Shown here in pieces: positions 28,543 through 45,372 of a stretch of 56,635 bases of DNA. The stretch's first letter is position 1; every line of letters starts with the position of its first letter. The notes under the pieces were generated by a model. That model saw only the letters and a program-made list of their open reading frames with translations, made no database searches and was not told where the DNA came from. The position numbers were made by a program, and so were the translations under genes. The DNA comes from Akkermansia muciniphila (GTDB lineage Bacteria > Verrucomicrobiota > Verrucomicrobiia > Opitutales > Opitutaceae): contig CAMDHP010000004.1 of NCBI GenBank assembly GCA_945898185.1, positions 1-56,635 of the forward strand, given 5' to 3'.

Positions 28543-29229
28543 ATGAAAGCCGCTGATTTTTTCACCTTTCCCCCTTCGCTCGCCCCCTTTCTTTCGTTCT
28601 TCGATCCTATGGTGGAACCGTGGGCGTGGCTCCGCACCATCGCGCCGGCTCTGGCCTCGCTGCCACCTCCACCCGTTGAACGCCCAGCCGGGGTGCCAGC
28701 GGGGGTGCACATCGAAGGCGCGGTCTGGATTTCGCCGGGTGTAAAGTTCCCCGCTTACGCGACCTTGATTGGCCCTGCGTGGATCGGACCCGGCGTCGAG
28801 ATTCGCCCCGGAGCCTTCATCCGCGGCAACGTCATTGTTGGCCCAGGCTGTGTGCTTGGTAACTCCTGCGAGTTCAAAAACTGCCTCTTGCTCGATGGTG
28901 TGCAGGTTCCCCATTTCAGCTACGTCGGCGACTCCATCTTGGGCAACAAGGCCCACCTGGGTGCGGGCGCGATCTGCTCCAACCTTCGCCTTGATCAGCA
29001 ACCCATCCACGTGCGCACCGAGCAAAAATCCTACTCGACCGGCCTGCGTAAATTCGGGGCGATACTCGGCGACGCCGCCGAGGTGGGCTGCAATGCCGTG
29101 CTCAACCCCGGTAGCGTTCTTGGCCCGCGCGCCCTCGTCATGCCAGGCACCGTTTTCACCGGCTACCTGCCCGCCGACACCATCGCCCGCCAGCGCGCCG
29201 CGCTCAGCCACATACCACGGCGGGCTTGA
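28543..29229 (+). CDS. Left-handed beta-helix (hexapeptide) acyl/nucleotidyl transferase-like protein
   Basis: Hexapeptide repeats GVKFPAYATLIGPAWIGPGVEIRPGAFIRGNVIVGPGCVLGN. Confidence 0.85.
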   Translation: MKAADFFTFPPSLAPFLSFFDPMVEPWAWLRTIAPALASLPPPPVERPAGVPAGVHIEGAVWISPGVKFPAYATLIGPAWIGPGVEIRPGAFIRGNVIVGPGCVLGNSCEFKNCLLLDGVQVPHFSYVGDSILGNKAHLGAGAICSNLRLDQQPIHVRTEQKSYSTGLRKFGAILGDAAEVGCNAVLNPGSVLGPRALVMPGTVFTGYLPADTIARQRAALSHIPRRA

Positions 29230-29270
29230 TGCGACGGCATCCCCGCGCACAGTTGATCTTTCTTTTTTTC

Positions 29271-30236
29271 ATGCGCACTCTCACCGGAATCCAGCCTTCG
29301 GGCATCCTTCATTTGGGCAACTATCTCGGCGCGATGCAGCCGGCCATCGCTGCCCAAGGTGACAACGAGTGTTTCTATTTCATCGCCGAATACCACTCGA
29401 TGACGTCGCTCACCGACGCCCAGCTCCGCCGAGACTATACCCTCGGCGTCGCTCTCGATTGGCTCGCCTGCGGGCTCGATCCCGCCAAGAGCGTCTTCTG
29501 GCGCCAGAGTGACGTGCCCGAGGTCTGCGAACTTGCCTGGATGCTCGGCACGCTCGCGCCCATGGGGCTGCTTGAGCGCGCCCACAGCTTCAAAGACAAG
29601 ATCGCCCAAGGCATCGCGCCCAACGTCGGCCTCTTCGTGTATCCGGTCCTCATGGCCGCCGACATCCTCCTCTTCGACACCCAACGCGTGCCGGTCGGTC
29701 GCGACCAGAAGCAACATCTCGAAATGACGCGCGATCTCGCTATCAAGTTCAACCAAGCCTACGGCGAAACCTTCGTCGTGCCCGAGCCCGTCATCCGCGA
29801 AGAGTCCGCCGTCGTTCCCGGTCTTGATGGCCGCAAGATGAGCAAGAGTTATGGCAACACGCTCGAGCTCTTCGGTGAGGAAAAGGCCGTGCGCAAAAAA
29901 ATCATGGGTATCCAAATGGACTCCCGCACGCCCGCCGAGCCCAAGCCCGACGCCGACAAAAACCTCGCCATTCAACTTCTCAAAGTCGTCGCCGCCCCCG
30001 AGCTCGCCGCCGCGACCGAGGCGCACTTGCGTGAGGGAGGCCTTGGCTACGGCGACCTCAAAAAAATCCTCTTCGAACAAGTCTGGGCGCACTTCGCTCC
30101 GGCCCGCGTCCGGCGCGCCGAACTGGCCGCGAACCTCGACCACGTGAACACCATACTGCGCGACGGCGCCTTGCGTGCCCGCGCCGTGGCTGACTCCGTC
30201 CTTCACCGCGCCCGCACTGCCTGCGGCCTGCGCTGA
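29271..30236 (+). CDS. trpS: Tryptophanyl-tRNA synthetase
   Basis: MRTLTGIQPSGILHLGNYLGA and KMSKSYGN. Confidence 0.96.
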   Translation: MRTLTGIQPSGILHLGNYLGAMQPAIAAQGDNECFYFIAEYHSMTSLTDAQLRRDYTLGVALDWLACGLDPAKSVFWRQSDVPEVCELAWMLGTLAPMGLLERAHSFKDKIAQGIAPNVGLFVYPVLMAADILLFDTQRVPVGRDQKQHLEMTRDLAIKFNQAYGETFVVPEPVIREESAVVPGLDGRKMSKSYGNTLELFGEEKAVRKKIMGIQMDSRTPAEPKPDADKNLAIQLLKVVAAPELAAATEAHLREGGLGYGDLKKILFEQVWAHFAPARVRRAELAANLDHVNTILRDGALRARAVADSVLHRARTACGLR

Positions 30237-30310
30237 GCCGCGGGCGGAGGCGACGGCGGAGTTTCCGTTGGAGGCCCGAATGCTGGTCGTGCTTCGGAAA
30301 AATCGCTGTC

Positions 30311-30988
30311 CTAATTATCGGATACGTGGTCTTCCGGCAGCTCGCCCTGAAGCGTTTTCGTCAGCCGCAGTGTTTCCACCTCGGTCTTGGCCCAAGTTTT
30401 TAGGAGGCCAAGGCGTTTGTTCACGTCGAGGGTTTCGAGGATGCGCTGTTTAAAGCGTGCGCTGTCACAGAGGTTGAAGGCCGCCAGATCCGCAAAGGTG
30501 TCGGGGTCGTCAATCGAGCGCAGGAATTTCTGCAGGTTACTGGCGTCCTCACCGCGCAGTCGTTGCCTCATGCTCAGAAGGCGCGAGACTTGGGAGCGTA
30601 GCTTGATGTTTTGCTCGTCGCTGCCGCCTTGCTCGCTCGCCAGCGCGCGAATGCGCACACGGCGGTAGGGCTCCTCGCCGAGAATTTCTGTGAACTCCAC
30701 CCGGGTCAGGCCTTGCAGGAGCAGATTCGAGGTGCCGTCCTCCTGCCCTTGGCAGGCACGCACTACTCCCAGCGTCGCTATGCGGTAGGGCGGCTCGAAG
30801 GCGTCGCCGGCCTTGGCTGAATTCAACCCCGCCACCGCAAACAGCCGGTGCGTGCCAAGCGCATCACTGAGCATTTTGCGGTAACGCGGTTCAAAAATAT
30901 GCAGCGGCAGCAGCGCCTGCGGGAAAAAGGTCAGGTTGGGCAGGGTCATGACCGCCACCTCGTTCGGAATTGTGATTTCAACGTCCAT
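30311..30988 (-). CDS. LON substrate-binding domain protein
   Basis: LPNLTFFPQALLPLHIFEPRYRKML. Confidence 0.88.
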   Translation of the reverse strand: MDVEITIPNEVAVMTLPNLTFFPQALLPLHIFEPRYRKMLSDALGTHRLFAVAGLNSAKAGDAFEPPYRIATLGVVRACQGQEDGTSNLLLQGLTRVEFTEILGEEPYRRVRIRALASEQGGSDEQNIKLRSQVSRLLSMRQRLRGEDASNLQKFLRSIDDPDTFADLAAFNLCDSARFKQRILETLDVNKRLGLLKTWAKTEVETLRLTKTLQGELPEDHVSDN

Positions 30989-31212
30989 TTTCGCACCCTA
31001 CTCACCCGAGTCTCGCTGGCAACTGCTGCGCTCGTTTGCGCCAAGGTTTCGCGCTTGCATTGCCGTGTGTCGTGCGGGTGTGACACCTCGGCACATCTTG
31101 GCGGTCGCCCGCGAAGGCAGTGAACGGTCAAAACTTTTTTAAATACATGATATAAAATAGCTTGTAGTAATTAATGCTCTGCGCGCACGCGCCCTGCATA
31201 CGGACTGGCATC

Positions 31213-33174
<1,962 letters not shown>

Positions 33175-33285
33175 AATCCCTCTTTTCCCCTTTCGCCCGC
33201 CCCCGGCCCTGTCGGCCGAAGGACAGGCGTCGTTAAAAAACGAATACAAAACGTTCCGTAATCAAAACCCAACAACCCAACCATC

Positions 33286-33582
33286 ATGGCCAAAGTAAAA
33301 ATCAAGCCCATCGGCGATCGCGTGCTCGTGAAGCACATTGAAGAAAAAGAACAAGTCCGCGGCGGGATCATCATCCCCGACTCCGCTAAAGAAAAGCCAC
33401 AGGAGGCCGAAGTCATCGCCCTCGGCACCGGCAAAAAGGACGAGAACGGCAAGTCCGTTCCCTTCGAAGTCAAGGTCGGCGACAAGGTCCTTATCTCCAA
33501 ATACGGCGGCACCGAAGTGAAGCTCGACGGCGAGAAATTAACTCTCGTCCGCGAAGACGATATTCTTGGCGTCGTTGCCTAA
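33286..33582 (+). CDS. groES: Co-chaperonin GroES
   Basis: [41 protein letters not shown]. Confidence 0.98.
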   Translation: MAKVKIKPIGDRVLVKHIEEKEQVRGGIIIPDSAKEKPQEAEVIALGTGKKDENGKSVPFEVKVGDKVLISKYGGTEVKLDGEKLTLVREDDILGVVA

Positions 33583-33636
33583 CCCGCCACGCGCAAAATC
33601 CTAACAGTTCATAAATCCTTAAACTTAATCTTTTAA

Positions 33637-35307
<1,671 letters not shown>

Positions 35308-35352
35308 GCCCGAGCCTCCGCTACGTCGAACCCAGCAAGCAATCAAAGCTAG

Positions 35353-35385
35353 GCCGGCGCTCCCCTTGGGGGCGCCGGCTTTTTT
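35353..35385 (+). terminator. Rho-independent terminator after groEL
   Basis: GCCGGCGCTCCCC-TT-GGGGGCGCCGGC-TTTTTT. Confidence 0.85.
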
Positions 35386-35644
35386 GCGTCTCCAAGTGAG
35401 GACCGGCCCGCTGGATCCGCCCCGCAATTTATAATCTCTGATTTTTGTCTACTTTACCTCCAGTCTGCCCGACACATTCCACTTCGACCCGAATTTCTAG
35501 CCCGTCAGTCTTCATTCGGCACACGGAGCGAAACCGAATGTATGCCAAAAAATTTCTCGTTGGCGCGCAGGTTTTAACCGTGCCCCTGCGCGAAAACACG
35601 GTTATCACGAACCCTTTTAACCCCAACCAAAACACTCACTTTTT

Positions 35645-36379
35645 ATGGGACGCCAATGGCTTCACGCAAAACGCGCGATCGTTAATAACCGCAAGGGTCA
35701 ACTCGTCGGCAAACTGGTAAAAGAGATCACCGTCGCCGCCAAACTCGGCGGCGGCGATCTCGCCGCTAACGCCCGACTCTTCGCAGCGATTGAAAAAGCG
35801 AAAAAGGCCTCCGTTACTCGCGATGTTATTGAGCGCGCCGTCCACAAGGGCGCAGGCACCGGCGGTGAGAAGATCGATATTTCCGCCATCACCTTCGAGG
35901 GCTACGCCCCGCACAAGGTCGCCGTCGTCGTCGAGTGCTACACCGATAACGTCCAGCGTCTCGCTCCCGAAATGCGCGTGCTTTTCAAAAAAGGTATCCT
36001 CGGCACTACCGGCTCCAATAAATTTCTCTTCGATCACCTCGGCATCGTCGAAGCCTACACCTCCTCCGCTTCTCCCGACCTTGAGGCCGCCGCCATCGAG
36101 GCCGGCGCGAACGACTTCGCCCCGCTTACCCACCAGGAAAACGACGATATCCCCGAGGAGGGCGTCAGCGGCGCACGCTTTTTCTGCGATCTCACCGCCA
36201 TCCACGCGGTATCTGAGTGGCTCAAGGCCAATAGCTGGTCCGTCATTACCTCCGAGATGGGCTACATCGCGAAAAACTACCCCGAACTCAGCGAGGAGCA
36301 CCGCGCCGAGGTCGGCGAGTTCCTACACGCGCTCGAGGACAACGACGACGTGCAGCGCGTCTGGGCCGCGCTGAAGTAA
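35645..36379 (+). CDS. yebC: YebC/PmpR-family protein
   Basis: ANARLFAAIEKAKKASVTRDVIERAVHKGAG...ITFEGYAPHKVAVVVECYTDN. Confidence 0.95.
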   Translation: MGRQWLHAKRAIVNNRKGQLVGKLVKEITVAAKLGGGDLAANARLFAAIEKAKKASVTRDVIERAVHKGAGTGGEKIDISAITFEGYAPHKVAVVVECYTDNVQRLAPEMRVLFKKGILGTTGSNKFLFDHLGIVEAYTSSASPDLEAAAIEAGANDFAPLTHQENDDIPEEGVSGARFFCDLTAIHAVSEWLKANSWSVITSEMGYIAKNYPELSEEHRAEVGEFLHALEDNDDVQRVWAALK

Positions 36380-36397
36380 CGCCCCCCGTCCCCCGCC

Positions 36398-36937
36398 ATG
36401 AACCTAAGCCTCCCCTCGCGTCGCGCAGTCTTGTTCTGCAGCACCGTGCTGCTCGGCATCGCTCTGGCGCTCGGCCTCCCTTGGCTAAGTCCGAAGCGCG
36501 GAGTCGAGCGGGCCTGGGCCGGTTCGCTGGCTGCGCTGGCGGATGACAGGCCTGACGATTTCGCGACGTATCTGGATCTCAACTACCACGATGGTTTCGG
36601 CCTGGATCGCGAGGGTGCGCTTACGATGGCCAAGTCCATTCGCAGCCACTTTATCCTCTGCACCATCACCCGCGAGCAAGCTGAGCTCGCGCTGGACCCG
36701 AGAAAACACAGCGCGACCTCGCGCGCCATCATCCGGCTCGGTGGCCAGGGCTCACCAGTCGCGAGCGCCGCAATCCAAGCTTCGGCCTCCAGCAACGCTC
36801 CGACCCTCTTTCGCTGGCGGCGCGGCTCCTGGAAACCGTGGGACTGGAAACTGGTCGCGGTTGACAACACTGACGCCGCCCGCGGTCTCTCGCAGCCCCA
36901 GCGCGAGCTTGGCTCCTTCGGCTCTGGCCTGCACTGA
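36398..36937 (+). CDS. Hypothetical protein, N-terminal signal/TM
   Basis: 179 aa ORF with N-terminal hydrophobic segment. Confidence 0.55.
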   Translation: MNLSLPSRRAVLFCSTVLLGIALALGLPWLSPKRGVERAWAGSLAALADDRPDDFATYLDLNYHDGFGLDREGALTMAKSIRSHFILCTITREQAELALDPRKHSATSRAIIRLGGQGSPVASAAIQASASSNAPTLFRWRRGSWKPWDWKLVAVDNTDAARGLSQPQRELGSFGSGLH

Positions 36938-37017
36938 GAGGAGATTTGATCAATGCGGTGCGTATCCGGACTGCGTTTGGTGAGGGCAAACCCGGCTGAT
37001 ATTTACCCAAATTTCCT

Positions 37018-37695
37018 TCACCGCCGTCGTCCGCGAGGCAACATCATCGCCACTAGGGCCCCGGCCAAAAAACCTCCGGCGTGCGCCCACCACGCTACCC
37101 CGCCGGCGGCCGCTGTTCCACTCATCAGCGAGCCCACCCCGGCCCAGGTTTGCGCGAAAAACCAGAGCACCAAAAACACCACCGCCGGCACCGGCAGCAC
37201 CGGCACGATCCACGGCACCAGCGCTACCACCCACGCTCGCGGGTAGAACACCAGATACGCGCCCAGCACACCCGAGATCGCTCCGCTGGCCCCGATCATC
37301 GGCACTGCCGATCCCGGCTCGGCCAGCACCTGCGCCCCCGCCGCCATCGCTCCGGTGAACACATAAAACAGGCCGAACCCGAACACTCCCAACCGGTCCT
37401 CAACGTTGTTGCCAAAGACCCAAAGGAACCAGCAGTTGCCCACCACATGCGCAATCCCGCCGTGCAGAAACATCGAGCTCATCATGGTTCGCCACTGCAA
37501 GGGCTCCGCCCAACCAGCCAGCAGGCGCTTCGGCACCAGCCCAAACTCCCCAATAAAACCCGCCAAAACCGCGCTGCCTTTGGGTTCCGCCAAGAGCATC
37601 ACTTCGTAACAAAACACTCCGGCGCATCCAAGGATGAGCAGAAGGGTGAGCACCGGCGTGCGACGATGCGGCTGGGTATCCCAAAGCGGTAACAT
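37018..37695 (-). CDS. Rhomboid-family intramembrane serine protease
   Basis: HGGIAHVVGNCWFLWVFGN and GASGAISGVLGAY. Confidence 0.93.
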   Translation of the reverse strand: MLPLWDTQPHRRTPVLTLLLILGCAGVFCYEVMLLAEPKGSAVLAGFIGEFGLVPKRLLAGWAEPLQWRTMMSSMFLHGGIAHVVGNCWFLWVFGNNVEDRLGVFGFGLFYVFTGAMAAGAQVLAEPGSAVPMIGASGAISGVLGAYLVFYPRAWVVALVPWIVPVLPVPAVVFLVLWFFAQTWAGVGSLMSGTAAAGGVAWWAHAGGFLAGALVAMMLPRGRRR

Positions 37696-37890
37696 CAGAC
37701 CAGCTCACACCGCTTTTTCCTTCAGGCCAAACGCGAAAACGGCTCATGCGCGTCGCATCACCGAATGCTCACCAACGCGGATCAACTCGAAACTCCGACG
37801 CCACGAAAGTCAGGGCGACGCAATTTAGCGGTTCGGTGCACTGCCGCTCTGCACAAGAAGAGTCTTAACCTAAAAACGGCAGTTCAAACC

Positions 37891-38025
37891 CACTGCGGAT
37901 TACGCGGATCAAGTGGATAATCAGGATTCAGCAGAAACCCCGCTTCAAAACGAGTTACCCAGCCGGTGAACCGATGATATTCCGTAATTTTCGGACATCC
38001 GCGTTCATCCGCATAATCCGCGGTT
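37891..38025. repeat. Imperfect palindrome of 9-10-bp-phased GCGGAT words
   Basis: GCGGAT at 37895, 37904, GTGGAT at 37913; inverted ATCCGC at 37997, 38007, 38016. Confidence 0.7.
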
Positions 38026-38133
38026 TCTAGCGCCGGCTTTAGGCTAAACTCAAACTTTGGCATCGAGCGGCTCGACCTCGACCGCCTCATATTAGGTCCC
38101 TGCGTGCGAGGGCGGGAATCAGAGCAGTCTCTT

Positions 38134-38463
38134 CTATTTCTGGAGTTCGGTGCTCTCGGGGGCAGGGGAGGGCGTGGGCGAAGCGCCGTCCGCGCCGGAT
38201 TTTTCTGTCGTGTAAACGGTGGCGTTTCGGCGGGCGGCGCGCCAACCGTCGCGGTGCTTTCGAATCCAGTCGAGCAGCGCTTTCTCGAAACCGATATCAG
38301 TGCCAAGGCGCTCCGATTCGATCCATTTGTGTCGAAGGATTTCCTCCCGTTCCGCCAAAAATTCCTGGTAGAGGCTCGATTGCTTCACGAACTCCCCTGA
38401 AATCGAGGGATCTAGCGGTGAACTTGAGGACGACATGAAGGAAGGCAGGGTCAGCGTGGTCAA
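38134..38463 (-). CDS. Conserved-looking hypothetical protein
   Basis: 109 aa; LYQEFLAEREEILRHKWIESERLGTDIGFEKALLDWIRKHRDGWR. Confidence 0.65.
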   Translation of the reverse strand: MTTLTLPSFMSSSSSPLDPSISGEFVKQSSLYQEFLAEREEILRHKWIESERLGTDIGFEKALLDWIRKHRDGWRAARRNATVYTTEKSGADGASPTPSPAPESTELQK

Positions 38464-38775
38464 AGGGCGAAGTGGGTTATCCTGCGGATCAAAGGCTTGA
38501 TCAGGGTGCAGACCGTGCGCGAAAGGGGCGGTCTCGGCGCTACTGCGATTGAGCGGACGCAGCGGCTGGCTTCATTGGACGATCCCATGATAGTTTTGCA
38601 GGAATGTAGTTCCGCCGCTCTCTCTGTCAATGCCTCGAAACTGCCCGTTGGAAACCAGGCGCCGGATAACAAAAACGGGTTGCGGGCGCGCACGTGGCGA
38701 TTCAGGTTCACACTTCGTGCCGTAATCATTCAAGCGGCACTAGCCTTTAACTCACTAATCTAACTCCTCCTTACC

Positions 38776-39249
38776 ATGGCACTCGCGATCGGCTCCAAAG
38801 CCCCGGACTTCACTCTTAAATCGAAAAACGCCTCCGGCCTGAGCGATGTCACGCTCTCTGCTAATTTCGGCCACAAGCAGACCGTCCTGCTGTTTTTCCC
38901 TCTCGCCTTCACCGGCGTCTGCACCAGCGAAATGTGCGACATCACGGCCGGTCTCTCCGCCTACAGCGCCCTCGGCGCTGACGTGATCGCCATCAGCGTG
39001 GACAGCCCCTTCGCCCAAGAGGCTTGGGCCACCCAAGAAAAAATCGGCATCACCCTGGTGTCGGATTTAAATAAGGTCGTCACCAATGCCTACGACGTGC
39101 TGTTTCCCGGCCTGGCCGGCATCGGCGACACCTCGGCCCGCGCCGCCTTCGTGGTCGGCAAAGATGGCGTGATCAAATACGCGGAGTGCACCCCGACCCC
39201 GAAAGATTTGCCCAACTTCGAGGCGGTCAAAGCCGCACTGGGTAAGTAA
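38776..39249 (+). CDS. Peroxiredoxin (AhpC/TSA family)
   Basis: [10 protein letters not shown]...[19 protein letters not shown]. Confidence 0.93.
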   Translation: MALAIGSKAPDFTLKSKNASGLSDVTLSANFGHKQTVLLFFPLAFTGVCTSEMCDITAGLSAYSALGADVIAISVDSPFAQEAWATQEKIGITLVSDLNKVVTNAYDVLFPGLAGIGDTSARAAFVVGKDGVIKYAECTPTPKDLPNFEAVKAALGK

Positions 39250-39376
39250 GCTGCTCCGCTTCGCCCCACCGCCCGCCGCCCGGCCTGACCAGTCGGGCGT
39301 TTTAACGTCCCCCGTCTGCCAGCTTTCTCCGCCCGCCTTCCCCCCGCCCGATCCGCCGCCCCACGCCACTTTTTCG

Positions 39377-42064
<2,688 letters not shown>

Positions 42065-42166
42065 ATACATCCTGATTTGTGAAACAGAGACTCGGACCTT
42101 AGCTTCTGTGAGCCGTGGTCCGATACTCTGAACCTTCTTCGTCTTATTTGTCTGTCTGCTTCCGCT

Positions 42167-42688
42167 ATGTCCGAGGTCGCCAATCCCACCTTTCTTATCA
42201 ACGCCGATAGCGATCCCGTTATCATTCGTATCGAGGGGAGGGCGTCGTTTCAAAACAGCTCCACCCTGCAGGATTTCATGGGCGAGATGCTTCGCCGGGG
42301 AAAGACCCGCTACGTGTTGGATTTTGCGCACTGCTCGAGCATGGACAGCACCTTTCTCGGTGTTCTGGCCGGCGTCGCCCTTGAGCTGCGCAAACTCAAG
42401 CCAGCCGGGAGTCTCGTCTGTTGCCGGGTGGCTCCGCGCAACCTAGAGCTCATCCGCAATCTAGGCCTGCACCGTCTTGTAACCTTGGATACAAGCGAGG
42501 GTGCCGCCGGCAGCACAGATTTGAGCCAGCCGGTCAAAGCCCTCGTCGCCGGAGAGAAGCTTGATGAACTCGCCAGCGCACGCTTGGTGCTGGCCGCCCA
42601 CGAGAATCTCGTGAGTGCCGACGAGCAAAATCTGGCCAAGTTCCAGGACGTGCTCAGCTTCCTCAAAGGCCGCATCAAGCAAGGTTGA
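42167..42688 (+). CDS. STAS-domain protein
   Basis: IRIEGRASFQNSSTLQDFM...YVLDFAHCSSMDSTFLGVLAGVALEL. Confidence 0.85.
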   Translation: MSEVANPTFLINADSDPVIIRIEGRASFQNSSTLQDFMGEMLRRGKTRYVLDFAHCSSMDSTFLGVLAGVALELRKLKPAGSLVCCRVAPRNLELIRNLGLHRLVTLDTSEGAAGSTDLSQPVKALVAGEKLDELASARLVLAAHENLVSADEQNLAKFQDVLSFLKGRIKQG

Positions 42689-42964
42689 GTCTGTGGGGTT
42701 CGCAGGCTTGGGCAACTTCACCCCATGAGAAAGTAGGGGGCGAGCGCCCGAGCGCGCAGACTAAGATGAAAGGTAAAGGACTCCGAACCGTAGGCTTGAA
42801 CGCGAGTTCAAGGGGACCGCCGCATGGGCTCCTCCCGAAGCGGAGCGGCGGACGCCGTTTCGTCCCCAACGCCCACCAACTTTTACTCCGGAAGGGCCAC
42901 ATTGGGTCAGGTTCCCAACTACCTGAATTTCAACCCATTTTCCCTGCCGCTACTAAATTCAAAG

Positions 42965-43010
42965 AAATGAAAAATGCCCGTCAGGCTCCGATCCGGCAAA
43001 CGGGACGGGC
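42965..43010 (-). terminator. Terminator-like hairpin downstream of photolyase
   Basis: Minus strand GCCCGTC...GACGGGC then ATTTTTC. Confidence 0.5.
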
Positions 43011-43200
43011 AAGCGAAAGAGCGAAAGACGCCCGGTCCGCCAATCCTAAGGAGCCAAGCTATCGGATGTTAGGTTTTGGCGCATTCAGGTCGATCCTGAT
43101 AGGTCAAAGTCCTGCCCCTCTTCAGATTCACTGCCAACGAAGCGCACTCGCCACCATTCCGATCTTACCTCGACGCTGTTCTCCTTCGGTTGTGCATCTA

Positions 43201-44832
43201 CTACACGCCCAGCTCCAACTGGTCGCCGCCCTCTCGGCGGGCATTCTCCCCCGCTTTATCGAACCAGCGGGGTTCCACCACTTCGGTGCCAGGGCGTTTG
43301 CGGCTGCCATGCCGCACAAACACCGCCTGCGCCTCCGCCCGGTGCTCGGCGCGGCGTTTGATCTCGCTGAACTTTGCCCGCGCGTGTCGGACCGCCTCCT
43401 TGTGATCAACTACCGGCGCGGGGTAGTCGCGGCCCACCGCGCATCTTGCCGCCTGCTGCGACACTGTCGGCATGCGCCAGGGTTCGTGCACAAACACGTC
43501 GGGCACCGCCGCCAGCTCCGGCACCCAACGCCGGATGAATTCGCCACTCGGATCCTGGTCCAGCGACTGCTTGAGCGGCGAATACATGCGCAGGGTGTTG
43601 ATGCCCGTCGTGCCGCTTTGCATCTGCACCTGCGGCCAGTGGATGCCCGGCTCGTAGTCGGTGAATAAACGCGCCAGCCGTAGACCCGGCTCGCGCCATG
43701 GTAGCCACAGGTCGTAGCTGGCAAACGACATCAACATCGCGCGCATCCGGAAGTTTATCCAGCCGGTCGCGCGCAGTGACCTAATGCAGGCGTCGATCAA
43801 CGGATAACCCGTGCGCCCCTCCACCCAGGCCGCCAGTCGCGACTCGTGTTCCCCCGTCCAGTCTCCCGCGCGCAGTGCATCGAGGGCCGGTAAAAACGCC
43901 TGCGTCTCGATGCGTGGCTCGTCCTCCAGTTTTTGGATGAAGTGGCAGTGCCAGTGCAGTCGCGCGATGAAGGACCGCACCGAGCCGATGCGGAACCTCC
44001 CGCCGCCCGCGCCCGCTTCCCGTGCATCCCGCAGCTCCTCCGCCCGGGCCCACGCAGCCCGCGCCACGGTGCGCAGCGAGATCGTGCCGAGCGCCAGCGG
44101 CACGCTCAACCGCGAGCAGGCGTCGGCCGCAGTGCGCGGGCTCGACATTTCTCGGCTGTAGTTACTGCCTCGATACGCAAGAAAACTGCCCAGCAGATCC
44201 TGTGCAGCCGCCTCGCCCGCGCTTTGGCGGCCCGGGCAGGGGTCCGATTCCAGCTTCAATTCCTCCGCCTTCGGCAGCTCGCCAGACTCCACGTGTGACC
44301 AGCCTCGAGCAGAGCCAGGCTCCGGCTCCGCCACCGTCGGACGGCGCATACGATCCTCCCACGCGGCGGCCCAGCCCTCGCGCGAACTCAGGCGTCTAAC
44401 TACGCCGGTCTGAACTAGCTCGGTCCACTCGATGCCGTGCGCCCGCACCCAGCGCCGCACTGCCCTGTCACGCGCGTAGGTTGCGGCGTTTCCCGTTTCC
44501 TCGTGGGACCAGAGCGCGAGCCGGGTTCCGCGCGCTGCTGCGTGTGCCCGCAGTCGCTCCAGTAACTCCAGTGCGTCTCCATCGCGCACTGCCAGCGGCA
44601 TCCCGATGCGCGCGAGATTTTCCCGCAACTCTGCCAGTGCCTCCCGCGTCGCCGCCCAGTGCCGCCCGGCGTAATCCGGCGCGCGGATCACTGCCGTCTC
44701 GATCGCATAAAAGCCCAGCACCCACCCGCCGGTTTCGCGGGCCCGCGAGCAAGCCTCGACGAGCGGACCGTGATCGTTCACCCGCAAGTCCCGCTTGAAC
44801 CATACCACCTCGAGCTCTGGTTTACCCGCCAT
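43201..44832 (-). CDS. Cryptochrome/deoxyribodipyrimidine photolyase family
   Basis: LEVVWFKRDLRVNDHGPL; RTGYPLIDACIRSLRATGWINFRMRAMLMSFASYDLWLPW; YEPGIHWPQVQMQSGTTGINTLRMYSP. Confidence 0.95.
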   Translation of the reverse strand: MAGKPELEVVWFKRDLRVNDHGPLVEACSRARETGGWVLGFYAIETAVIRAPDYAGRHWAATREALAELRENLARIGMPLAVRDGDALELLERLRAHAAARGTRLALWSHEETGNAATYARDRAVRRWVRAHGIEWTELVQTGVVRRLSSREGWAAAWEDRMRRPTVAEPEPGSARGWSHVESGELPKAEELKLESDPCPGRQSAGEAAAQDLLGSFLAYRGSNYSREMSSPRTAADACSRLSVPLALGTISLRTVARAAWARAEELRDAREAGAGGGRFRIGSVRSFIARLHWHCHFIQKLEDEPRIETQAFLPALDALRAGDWTGEHESRLAAWVEGRTGYPLIDACIRSLRATGWINFRMRAMLMSFASYDLWLPWREPGLRLARLFTDYEPGIHWPQVQMQSGTTGINTLRMYSPLKQSLDQDPSGEFIRRWVPELAAVPDVFVHEPWRMPTVSQQAARCAVGRDYPAPVVDHKEAVRHARAKFSEIKRRAEHRAEAQAVFVRHGSRKRPGTEVVEPRWFDKAGENARREGGDQLELGV

Positions 44833-45372
44833 GGCCCAGCATGTGCGCCGATTCCGGCCGCGCAAACCATCGCCGTGCAAAAGACCCGCGCGCGCAATTC
44901 GATTCGACCCGCCGCGAATCCAAATCCGAACCCGCGCCGGCGCCATGCTTCGCGCAACTCGCCTAGCCGCCCCTGCCTATCTCGCCGTCCTACGACGGAT
45001 TGGGATCCACGGGTTCAAGGCCAACGGCCTGATGATGGACCTGGAGAAGTAATGGAAACACGTGGCTGATAGGATTGCGACTGGGGCGGGAATTCTCTAT
45101 CGCCGCGGCCAGGTTTGGTTATTTTACCACCGGCCTGGTGAAACTTGGCCCCTGAAAGGATCGAAAGCGGCAACACCGTCTCATCCTCAATCGCAAGATA
45201 TTGAGTCACCACAAAGTCCCCCGGATCAAAAATCTTTGACGAAGGTCTTGTTGCTTTGCCCCCCCCAAGCTGGGAACCATTTTAAGAACACACGCAGGGC
45301 GCGTGTTGGGCTCGTCATCCGGTCCTGAAAAAGTTCGGATAATTGGCCAGTTTTCCTCCTCTAAAATTACCC

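Noticed and set aside
31141-31165. TATAAA-like -10 upstream of dnaK
   Set aside because: No convincing -35 at the right spacing
33175-33285. Searched for a CIRCE operator (TTAGCACTC-N9-GAGTGCTAA) upstream of groES
   Set aside because: No match seen by eye
45015-45212. Minus ORF MVTQYLAIEDETVLPLSILSGAKFH...
   Set aside because: Looks slightly protein-like but short, without start context or recognised family; could be a remnant, not supportable
45259-45266. C8 homopolymer upstream of GH29
   Set aside because: Far from start codon and not in a coding region; weak case for phase variation
45062-45328. 88 aa + ORF between photolyase and GH29
   Set aside because: No family resemblance, low-complexity composition
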